A stretch of 64,000 nucleotides of DNA from Planoprotostelium fungivorum. Lineage: Eukaryota > Evosea > Variosea > Cavosteliida > Cavosteliaceae. The stretch lies in assembly GCA_003024175.1 (NCBI GenBank), contig MDYQ01000002.1, forward strand, positions 302,691 to 366,690. Direction: 5' to 3'. A program made the position numbers and the translations under genes. A model generated the notes under the pieces. The model saw only the letters and a list, made by a program, of their open reading frames with translations. It searched no databases and was not told the DNA's origin. How positions within the stretch are numbered: position 1 is the first letter of the stretch; each line of letters starts with the position of its first letter. Shown here piece after piece: positions 1-9,364 of the stretch.

Positions 1-6
1 CCTCAC

Positions 7-86
7 CAGTGCCAATTGTTAACATTCTTTCCATCTTCTCTCTGCTGAACAATCCAACGCGGATCGCCCTGACCTACTGCTGCCAT
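7..86 (-). CDS. AHSA1: AHSA1 (activator of Hsp90 ATPase), first coding exon only
   Basis: The minus strand reads an ATG at 86 followed by GDPRWIV and, a little further on, NVNNWHW, which is the highly conserved start of Aha1, the co-chaperone that binds the Hsp90 middle domain and stimulates its ATPase in the cytosol. The exon ends inside the last Trp codon at a gtgagg donor (positions 1 to 6), so the rest of the gene lies off the left edge. Only 26 residues are visible, but this N-terminal motif is specific to the family. An in-frame ATG closer to the donor is not present, which supports the start. The gene points leftward, away from the adenylyl cyclase. Confidence 0.85.
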
Positions 87-1749
87 GATGACTCTTCTGT
101 TGTAATCCTATGTAAGATCTCGAAAAATGGTGATGGCTAATTGTTCTTGTATTATGAAGTTTCGGTGATTCGTCACCATTAATTACCGTTGTAGATAGGG
201 TCGTTTGCATTACATCACATAAGCCAACCGAGATGATCAAGTTTAGACATACTGTGGGGATTTATATCTTCTTCATGGGTTCCATGTTGTGTGGGTCCAG
301 TGCTGTCGTCAGGTTCATGAAGCCCAGCATGGTGAGCGTCACGTTTTTGTGCTTCTCTCACCTTCACAGCGTTTACCTCTGGACACGTATTGCACCGAAC
401 AAGATTTGAATACCGTGAAACGACTGCAAACTGAGGTCGATCAGGAATTGAGACGTCCCGGCATCTTGCCTCGACCATACCAACGCCTGCATCCCAAGCT
501 GGAGAGTTCATAATGTATAGTGGCGAATACACGATAAATGACAAATTGTACAAGTGCCTCCACCATTAACAGGTTTTACATAGGACACACCATCGATTCA
601 ATGTACAGATGGACGCGTAAACGTCCATATGGTAGCAGTCATCTTGTTATCTGGCATACGTGAAGCACACTTTCTGTTTAATCTCTTCTTCACAATCTTC
701 TGAGATGTCACGAGACGTCGGTGACCATCGTGTGGAATGTCCTACGACCCAATATTAATACCGAGCGATCCATTGCATGTCGTTCATGTGCTGGTTGGTC
801 CTTCTAAAACCCCTAAATGTGTCTCCACAGATCAGGTAGATAGAAGTCTGGCGTTGGTGTGGAACTGAGAGGAGGGTGGTTGTACATATGACTCAGAGGT
901 GGATAATACTCAATGAGGAGTACCAATGCACCATTCTCTATTTATCTGGACATCACGAAAGCATCCATCATTGCCATTCAGGAACAATATTTGAAGATGG
1001 AAACCGCATGGTGACGTCGTTATCCCTATACATCACTATCACGGCCTGATCCGTCACAGATCGACTTCATCTTGACCTTCGCTCGTCATTATCTAAATGC
1101 ATAAAATCAATACTACAAACACCCCTCTGCACCCTTGGCATCGTTCCAGACAGCGGTATATTCATGGTCATGGAGTCTTTCGCAAGGCATCAACGCCCAC
1201 ATCAACTATGACCTCGGCATCACCGTCTACGAGCTCAGCTACATTTCTCCCTCTGAGATTGTGCTCTCCTCGAGTTGAATTCAAGGTCATGTGTGGTCAA
1301 CAGATGAGAGCTTCGTGGTTGACGTGAGATTTTGCAACGAACTCGATCGTATGATATTTAACGTATGAGCATCACATACTCTATTATTCTGTATAGGGAA
1401 CCTGAACTGTTTGTCATCTCGATTTCCGAATGAGTGTATGATATGCCCAAATTAATACGCAAAGGTTTCCAGAGCGATGAGCTCAGCGCGCCAGACATAA
1501 TGTGAGGAATGCGTCAAAAGTAAGTAAAACAAATACAAAGCTTCATCATGGACCATTCTCACAGCCAGTGTGCAAGTCTGACTTCCCTTGCTGTTCATAG
1601 AGGCCATAAATAGTTTAACAGCTTTTGAGCTACTCTGCGAGTCAATCTGAATTTTTTCCACTGTGGGGCATCCCGTGTCATCCTGCTTGTCATATCGGTC
1701 CCTTCGTACCGGTCCTATTATCAGCTTCGGCAGCCTTTCTTCAGGTATC
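87..1749. other. 1.6-kb intergenic stretch, no gene recognised
   Basis: Open frames of up to 112 codons occur on both strands (for example 215-553 on the minus strand), but none shows a known domain, a convincing exon chain or a plausible protein composition. The stretch separates two divergent genes (AHSA1 leftward, adenylyl cyclase rightward), so it should hold both promoters. It is unusually long for this window. I see no tRNA and no long repeat in it. Confidence 0.5.
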
Positions 1750-4320
1750 ATGGTGCAGAGCAAGGTCATGCCTTTTCAATTGGAGGCCAACCCCAGCTTT
1801 GTAGAGTCTGTGAGATCAGGAGCATCCAATGCCAGCACCGCTTCACTCCGATCGGGTCGTCGCAGAGGATGGAGAGATCGACTGGCCTCATTTCTGTCGA
1901 TCAGAAGCATGAGTGTGCTGTTGACCGTCTTTGTCATGGTCTTAGCGGCCACGATCACGTTAGTCGTAGGACAGGCAACACAGACCATCATCGTTAAAAC
2001 TTTGGTGCAGGATAGAGCACTGGGGAGTCTCTCTCTGACAAGTACCGCTTTGGCGTCTACGTCAAATTTTGGATCCATCGTGACTAATCTATGTGAGTTT
2101 CTAACGTCCAATCCCGTCTGAACTCTCATCATCTGATCTTTCCAGTCGGAACATTTGGTAAAACCTCGAACGTGTCTTCCCTCTCTGCTAACAGAGTTAC
2201 TCCATCCATCTGGCTGCACATGTTCGAGATGGCCCAAATTTACGGTCAACAGGTGAACACACATCATCCGATCCCACGCATCACATCGTCGTCATCTTCT
2301 CACACCGACAGCTGGGGACGAATTATTACTTCGCAGCCTACTCTCCCACCGGCAGATTCCTCTTCCGTGACCTGTACACGTATTATGACGTCTCTCCCGA
2401 AGGCAATTCCACCAGGCTATTGGCGTGGTCAGTCAACAACACCCTCCTCACCGAGTTCGACTTCAGCACCCCACCTTATTCAAATCGAACTATCTACCCC
2501 CTTGGCTTCTACGGTACTTTGGGTACGACGTTTCCCTGCCAGAGAGGATACCATCGATCGGACGTGATTCAGCAGTACGGATCCAATGGAATCTACGCCG
2601 CCACTTCATACATCTACGTGATATGTGATCAAAATGGTCTGCCACTGGCAGGATTAATTTCGGGTGCCAGTTTGAGCAGGTGAGACGAATTTTGCGCGTC
2701 ACGCTGACGCGATCAGCTTGGTTGATGCATTGAATACCACTCGGGACACCTTGTCCATCGTGATCAACGACAAGAGGATGTTAGTCTGCTCCTCTGATAG
2801 TTCCCCTCCCTTCATCAACCTGAACGCAGCGGGATTTGGTACTCGTGTCTACGCTCCGAATAGTACCGTAGATTGGATCGCCATGGCTTCTGCTAAGGTT
2901 CCCCTCACTGCACCCTTTCAACAGATCATCCAATACAACGGAGCATCTTATCTTCTCGTCTCAGACCAAGTCAGAGGTGTCGCTCTGTCTAATTGGACCC
3001 TGATTCAACTCCACTCTCTGTCGAAGCAAGATAGCATTAATGCCACTTATTTGGGGTGAGTCAAAGATGAAGATAGATCTGATGAAGATAAGATACACAG
3101 TATTGGCTCTGGCGGTCACCGTGGGCATCATGATTGTCCTTGTCTTCTTCGTCACGTACTTCTTAACGAAGCCACTGAAGGACATGACTGCCGATCTTTA
3201 CAAAGTATCACGCTTAGAGTTGGATCTCAAGGGAATATCCGATCCCATCTTCTACGAGGCAAAGAAATTATCGCACGCCTTCTCACAACTTCATTCTGCA
3301 ATCGTATCGTTCAAGAAATTTGTGCCGACACAAGTGAGAATGATGATCTGATCCTTCGGGTTAAACACCGTCAGGTCATCGTCAATATTCTCAAATACAA
3401 CCGAGAAGCTGTATCCCACCTCTCCCAAGCCAAAGTGACTGTGATGTTTCAAGACATCGAGGGTTTCACATCGATGGCGGAGACGATGAGTCCTCTTGAT
3501 CTGGCAGCACTCACGGAGGAATATCTCGAAGCGATGACCGAAATCATTTCTAGTCACGGAGGAACCATTGACAAGTACATCGGTGATTGTGTGTATTCTA
3601 AGCTCGAGATGTCAGAATGATGCGATCGCAGGCATCATGTCCATCTTTGGGAAGCCAGAAGTTCTACCGGAACACCCAGCTGCAGCTTGTCGCTGTGCTG
3701 TTGCCTGTCAAAACGCGCTGGTGGTGTTGAACAAGAGGTGAGGAAATGACAGATCTCTAAAGATCTCTTACATCCATAGTTGGAAGAGACGGTATGGTGT
3801 TGAGATTCACATTCGGATCGGCATCAACACTGGAGACGTCCTCGTCGGGAATATTGGTTCTGTGCATCGAATGAGCTACACTGTATTGGGAGATAACGTC
3901 AACCTCGCGTCACGTCTAGAAGGCATCAACAAGGTGAAACCCTAACGTGGACTTTCTTCATCTGATCGTGATCATCAGCTGTACGGAACCAACATCATCA
4001 TCTCGGAGGCCGTATTTCTCACAGTTCCAAAAGAATTCATGACCAGACGTTTATCGTCCGTAAGGGTTCCAGGGAAAGCCATTCAAACTAGCATCTATCA
4101 ATTATGCGAGAACGATGAACAAAAGTCGAGTTTATTCACGGCGTATGAGAAGGCTTTGACTCTCTTCGAGAACTATCGGATGGACGACGCCATGGCCGTT
4201 TTGAAACAGATCCCATCTCATTCAATGGATTCCTCAACTCTGAGGCTGATGAAGAGGATCGAGATGAGCCCCGATGAGAGACCACAAGGGTGGACAGCCA
4301 CTGAAATTTTGACAAAATAA
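1750..4320 (+). CDS. Transmembrane class III adenylyl cyclase with extracellular sensor-like region
   Basis: The chosen start (1750) gives a basic cytosolic N-terminus, a first membrane segment at about residues 54-74, an extracellular region of roughly 300 residues with several Asn-X-Ser/Thr sites, a second membrane segment near residue 395 ([20 protein letters not shown]), a HAMP-like linker and a C-terminal cyclase catalytic domain. The catalytic domain shows FQDIEGFT with the first metal Asp, DKYIGD with the second Asp, and [11 protein letters not shown] with the transition-state Asn and Arg. The Lys in DKYIGD and Thr in SYTVLGD favour ATP over GTP (family knowledge), so cAMP is the likely product. 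About 740 residues in nine or so exons. Introns at 2093-2145, 2253-2311 and 2680-2716 (37 nt) are well defined. The topology is that of a ligand-sensing receptor cyclase; the ligand is unknown. Confidence 0.88.
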
Positions 4321-4509
4321 TGATGAACGTTGTACATTGGATTGGTTAGACATTGTTTCGATGTGAATTGACTTTCAATTGTGACGAGCGGGCGTGTTAT
4401 GTGAAAAAGCAGAAGAAAATCTAATAAAAGTAGAGTCTATTGGCGCGTTGTTTTCGTGCTGCTTTCTGCCACACAATCACACCTTGATTGTCCTCATATT
4501 AGCCACAAC

Positions 4510-5121
4510 ATGCTGACTAGAATCGTAAGGCCCGCAGTCAACAAGGTGATTCATCACATTCTACATTCGATCGACATCCTGAACTGTGTTCTCCTTCTCT
4601 CGTCTAATGAACCCCTCTAGAGCTTTGGAACCTCTACTCGTTCGTACCATGTCTCTTCCTCTCTTCAGGCTGGTCCATCTGGTGAGAATCGAAATGATTG
4701 ATTATATCCTCGACCACATTGATTAGAGGCTCATCTTACCAATAGACCGTGCCAAGTTCGTCAGAACTAAGGAACACATGAACATTGGAACCATTGGTCA
4801 CGTCGATCACGGAAAGACGACATTGACCGCCGCCATCACACGTGTTCTGGCCGAGAAGGGTAAGTGAAGCCAGTGCGTAGGACCCCCTCTGATCTCCTTC
4901 AGGTCTGGCTCAGTTCACTTCTTACGATAAGATCGATAAGACACCCGAGGAGAGAGCTCGTGGTATCACCATCACAGCTTCTCATGTAGAGTACGAAACC
5001 GACAACAGACATTATGCACACATTGATTGCCCAGGTTCGAATCCATCCATTTCCATCTCCATCTCATCACATTCCACTCCTCACCATCTAATCTCCCGCA
5101 GGCCATCAGCATTACATCAAG

Positions 5122-5153
<32 letters not shown>

Positions 5154-6361
5154 AGGCATCCTCGTCGTCTCTGCACCCGATGGACCCCAAGAGCAGACCC
5201 GAGAGCATCTCATCTTGGCCAGAGAGGTCGGTATCCCCTCCCTCGTCGTCTTCATGAACAAGATGGACAACGTCTCTGACCCCGAGCTCGCCGAGTTGGT
5301 CGAAGAGGAGATCAGAGATCTCATCACTCAGTATGGATTCCCCGGAGCTAAGGTGAGGGGACCGTTGGGAGATTTAAATTGAGTTCGAGTGCAGATGCCC
5401 ATCACGAAGGGATCGGCCAAGACCGCCCTCGATGAGCCCGCAGACAAACCAACTGATCTCGGAAGAAGATCGATCGAGGCTTTGATGAAGACTGTTGATG
5501 AGTACATCCCCACTCCCCCAAGGTGGGACGCCCATACATCACGTGACATCATACGAGTCACGATGTCATACTTCAAGTCACGACATCGTACTTTGAGTCG
5601 TGACGTCGTACTTTGAGATACGATATCGCGGGGAGGTGATGGTGGAACTGATGTGATGCAGACCTCTCGACAAACCCTTCTTGATGCCCATTGAGGACGT
5701 CTACTCCATCGCCGGAAGAGGTACCGTCATCACCGGCCGTATCGAGCAGGGTGTCATCAAGGTGATGGACGTGCATGACCTCATCGTCTAAACGTCCGCA
5801 GGTAGGAGAGGATATCTCCGTCGTTGGAGGAGGAAAGGGAGTGCCTAAGGTGTCTGTCACTGGTCTCGAGATGTTCAGAAAGTCCATGGAGACGGCTCAG
5901 GCAGGAGACAACGTCGGTGCTCTCCTCAGAGGTGAACGTCTCGTTCGATTTCGGTTGGCTGATTGTAGATAGGTATCAAGAGAGACGAAGTGACCAGAGG
6001 AGGAGTGGCCTGCAAGCCAGGATCTCTCAAGGCCTTCCAGCGTTTCAAGGCTAAGGTGAATCTTCATCACCGTCACATCATCACGTTCTGATGGCGATGA
6101 CAGGTCTACATCTTGACCGAAGATGAGGGAGGCAGAAAGAAGCCCTTCAGCAATGCCTACCGACCTCAGTTCTTCTTCAGAACTGCCGACGTGACTGGAG
6201 CCGTCACCTTGCCAGAGGACAAGCCGATGTGCATGCCCGGAGACAACGTCGAGATGGACGTTCAGCTCATCACCGCCACGCCCATGAACGAAGGAATGAG
6301 ATTCGCCATGAGAGAAGGACAGCTCACCGTCGGTGCTGGTGTCGTCTCTAAGATCCAATAA
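4510..6361 (+). CDS. TUFM: Mitochondrial elongation factor Tu
   Basis: Delivers aminoacyl-tRNA to the mitochondrial ribosome with GTP. The first exons encode a basic, Ser/Arg-rich presequence ([12 protein letters not shown], then [11 protein letters not shown]), and the body begins [20 protein letters not shown] with the P-loop. Switch I (ERARGITI), DCPG, the NKMD base-recognition motif and a GSAK motif follow, then domains 2 ([13 protein letters not shown]) and 3 ending GAGVVSKIQ. Nine or so short introns interrupt it, including 4546-4620, 4682-4745, 4860-4902 and the repeat-bearing 5523-5661. Odd: switch II reads [11 protein letters not shown] where almost all EF-Tu proteins have DCPGHADYVKN, and the following loop reads PQEQTREH rather than PMPQTREH. 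Identity is certain from overall match. Confidence 0.96.
5550..5632 (+). repeat. 21-bp tandem repeat in an EF-Tu intron
   Basis: Within intron 5523-5661 about three diverged copies of a 21-nt unit based on gtcacgacatcgtactttga occur in a row, followed by a weaker half copy. The repeat lies between splice sites and leaves the exons intact. Confidence 0.75.
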
Positions 6362-6514
6362 ATAAATGACGTGTGCCTTACGTGAGTCCGTGGGGCTTTT
6401 CTTGGTGTCACGATCTTTGAGTCGCATGATGCATCACGTGATGGGATGGATGCAGAGACGATGGATGATTCTCGATGTGATGCATGGGAGTGATGGAGGG
6501 AGATGCAAGATTGT

Positions 6515-7435
6515 TTATAGACTTTCGGGTGAGAAACCCATCCATGTGCTGCCCCATCCACTCTTCCATCCCTCTAATTGTCCGAAAAATGATAGTCCCT
6601 TCTCATTGTCACACTCTGTGTCGACCCACATCCAATCGGCCGTCTCTGGTCTTTCCTCCAACTTCTGCATCATCACCCGCATGATGCAAGTGGCCAGACG
6701 TGACCTTCTGAACTCCTCCACCACGTTCAAAGTGCCGATACTTCCATCCACGTGGATGAAAGCCCATGCGGCCAGCTTCCCATCCGTAGATCGAATGGCG
6801 CCAGACCATCCCGCCTCGATCCTGGATGAAAGATACTCTTTACTCCGCACAATGTGTGATGCCGCCACGATGGCGTCGAGATCATCATCCACCAGTGGAG
6901 AGACGATGAAACCTTCGGGGACTTGCAACGGAGGTAGAGGGGATGGTGGTCGGATGAACTTGAAGCAGGGATTTGTCCATGTGGGTTGCAGGTGAGGCAC
7001 CCACTTGTGATGCACAGAGCCGACGACGAGACCTCTCGGGAGGCTGACGTCATTATTGTCTCCTCTTAAGGCACCAAGGGCGGAGGACAATCCGGCCCTG
7101 ACGAATTGTTGTACAAATGATACGTCTTCAGGAGAGGGTGGAATCTGCTCGCCGTCGATGGATGTGAAGAAGCGGCTCTGTTGATCGGTGATGCGACATC
7201 GTCTAGTGAGATCGGGTAGGGCCAAGATGTAGACACCGAATCGGTGTGGCCAGATAGATGAATCGATTGGCAGGCATTCTAAGGTAGTCCAGATGAGGAG
7301 AGCGTGATGCGATTGTTGGGCGATGTGACCCAATGCGGGGAGAGAATAAGGTAAAAAACTGTGGAGAAGGGAGGCCAATTGAAGATAAGACCTCTTGTCC
7401 ACTGGATATAATCGTGTGTCTGCTTGATCGATCAT
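6515..7435 (-). CDS. GNAT acetyltransferase, glycine N-acyltransferase/FR47-like
   Basis: A single-exon gene of 306 codons starting at the ATG at 7435 (MIDQADTRLY); longer in-frame starts upstream give a low-quality hydrophobic lead and were not used. The C-terminal half carries the GNAT core typical of GLYAT/FR47 proteins: AAWAFIHVDGSIGTLNVVEE is the beta4-beta5 region, followed by FRRSRLATCIMRVMM, which corresponds to the acyl-CoA pyrophosphate-binding loop and helix. Members transfer acyl or acetyl groups to small amines or amino acids; the substrate here cannot be predicted. The acyl-CoA loop is poorer in glycine than the classical Q/R-x-x-G-x-G/A. It lies tail to tail with EF-Tu, whose stop is about 150 bp away. 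Confidence 0.7.
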   Translation of the reverse strand: MIDQADTRLYPVDKRSYLQLASLLHSFLPYSLPALGHIAQQSHHALLIWTTLECLPIDSSIWPHRFGVYILALPDLTRRCRITDQQSRFFTSIDGEQIPPSPEDVSFVQQFVRAGLSSALGALRGDNNDVSLPRGLVVGSVHHKWVPHLQPTWTNPCFKFIRPPSPLPPLQVPEGFIVSPLVDDDLDAIVAASHIVRSKEYLSSRIEAGWSGAIRSTDGKLAAWAFIHVDGSIGTLNVVEEFRRSRLATCIMRVMMQKLEERPETADWMWVDTECDNEKGLSFFGQLEGWKSGWGSTWMGFSPESL

Positions 7436-7567
7436 CGCGATTGCGAAAAAACAGAAAATCAAATCAATAAAGGAGGGCACACAAAAGATCCAAGACGAGC
7501 TAGAGCTCTCGAAACTTCTGAATGGAATAATAGCACAATCTGACGACATGAAGCATAATGGCACAAT

Positions 7568-8970
7568 TTATTGATGAAGTCCTCCGGTACACTTGATGGA
7601 GATGGGAGATCCGTCATTGTCTAGGAAGGAGACCTCGTTACCCTTCATCAGACCACCTCCGTGAGAGAGAGCGTACTGATAGCTCACAACACGATAAGCA
7701 GTGTCACCGTATCCTTTCTTGTTCAAGGCATCTATGCGAACCTGGAACAAGTCATCATCATGAACGGTCACCCCCTCACCTGTAAGAATGTCTTCAGCCA
7801 GCGCTCCTGAGAGGCTTGGTCGTCAGAGGGTGCACCAACTTGGTTGTTTGTATTCTTTACCATACCACCGAGGGAGAACTGATCATCACCGTCTCCCTAT
7901 TCGAGTCAATCGTTGACGTAGTCATCATCGTCACCTGTTCGATGCAGGCGTCGTAGAGTTGAGCACGAGTGAGAGGCAGCCACAGTTTGTACTGCTCTGC
8001 GTATCTCTGAGAGGGGTTCCAGTAGTTCTCAGTGACGTAGTCCCATTGAATCGTGTTGAACGTCTGATTCTGGTGAGAAGCTTGAGCCCACAGGCCGCAG
8101 AGTGAATCTAGACCATCTACGTTGTCCGAATTGACTACCTGATGGACTCGTGAGATCACGCTTGTCATGGGATGAGTGTCGTCACCTGCTTTAGACGAGG
8201 CAGGAGCTTGCTGAGAGGAGACTGTGGATAGACTTGTACGAAATTCTTCACGACGTCGTAGAGGTCACCCGATGCGGTGTTGAATCCTGGGAATCCAGCC
8301 GTATAACCTGGAAACGTTCAGATCCATCACCATTAGCACATGTCTGCGTGAATCACCTCCACCATCATGGATGTTCTCGCAGTAATCAAACTTGAGCTCG
8401 ACTTGAGAGTTTTCGTAGACACTAGTGGCCCTGTAGGCAATCTCCTTCTGGCAGTCGGTGAATGTGTGACCGTCTCCTCCATTACCACTGCTGCTGCCCG
8501 TCGAGCTACCTCCCGTCGAACTTCCTCCAGAGGTTCCTGATCCAGAGGATCCAGATCCAGAGGTTCCTGATCCAGAGGTTCCTGATCCAGAGGTTCCTGA
8601 TCCAGAGGATCCAGATCCGGTAGAGGATGACGAGTTGTGGTTGACGATTCCGGACGCTCGACAATCGACTGGTGTGGAAGTTCCGACGGAGCTCTTCAAC
8701 CAACAAGAGCCTTGATTGTCTCCACAAGTGGCGAAAGCGAATGCGACGCATTTCCTGACGACATTCAGATCGGAAGGCGTGCAATGTGACGACTCACGCA
8801 TACTTGAAGCATTGGTTCTGGCATAGCTGAACGGACTGAGCCTTGACTTTCTTAAAGTCAGAACCGGGGCGGTCATAGCCGTCGTCGATGGGACCGTGAT
8901 CTCCCTGAGTGCCCTCACACAGAGCAGCTGTGACTAAGACGACAAGGATGAAGAAGAGGCTCTTGGTCAT
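7568..8970 (-). CDS. Secreted GH46 chitosanase with N-terminal PAN/apple domain
   Basis: Starts at 8970 with a signal peptide (MTKSLFFILVVLVTAALC). A PAN/apple-like Cys-rich segment follows (CQNQCF, KCVAFAF, GSCWLKS), then a Gly/Ser/Thr linker of about 50 residues, then a glycoside hydrolase family 46 domain. The chitosanase part shows FDYCENIHDG with the expected general-acid Glu, GYTAGFPGFNTASGD with the second catalytic Asp, GLDSLCGLW, YWNPSQRYAE, and AQLYDACIEQ. GH46 enzymes cut beta-1,4 bonds in chitosan, a fungal-wall polymer. Introns are at 8755-8797, after ENIHDGG, after LPRLKQ, after DACIEQ and after WLKTFLQ. Odd: the usual DGRG reads DGGG, spread over a splice site. GH46 is mainly bacterial and viral, so this may be acquired (inference). 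Confidence 0.88.
8524..8625. repeat. 15-bp coding repeat (Ser-Gly-Thr linker)
   Basis: Tandem near-identical units related to ccagaggttcctgat encode SGSGTSGSG on the minus strand, forming the flexible linker between the PAN and GH46 domains of the chitosanase. Copy number could vary between strains. Confidence 0.85.
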
Positions 8971-9364
8971 CGTTGTTCAATTTTGAAATAACCTTTGTCG
9001 CCCACCACATTCGACAGAGAAGTCGATCGAGTCTTCCGATTTGACCGGTTCCACCCGGAATTCAACTTTTCAAAGGTGATTTCTCATGTTGTGTGTTGTA
9101 CACCTGATGTGCATCCCTATCAGCTGATCAGAATGAGGCAACCATACTGACGAGGTTCATTTGAATTTCGATCTCAACTGACGGTGTACACTGGATTTTA
9201 CAGACATCTTTAGAGAAGGAAGATCATCTGTCCTAGAACAGATTGCAACGATGGACGAATGATGGTAGTGGATCGATGGGTTTAAGAGGCTCAGAGGTCT
9301 CGATGACATAGAGAGCGAGCCTGTGTGAAGCTCAGGCTGGCTCTACAAAGCGGAACGGAAAATT

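Noticed and set aside
215-553. 112-codon minus-strand ORF
   Set aside because: No domain, no supporting splice structure and an overlapping open frame on the other strand.
5035-5050. tRNA-like T-loop ggttcgaatcc
   Set aside because: It overlaps an EF-Tu exon end and its intron donor, and no acceptor stem or anticodon arm can be drawn upstream.
8506-8784. Trp/Ile-rich repeat ORF on the minus strand
   Set aside because: Alternate frame of the Gly/Ser/Thr linker repeat of the chitosanase.
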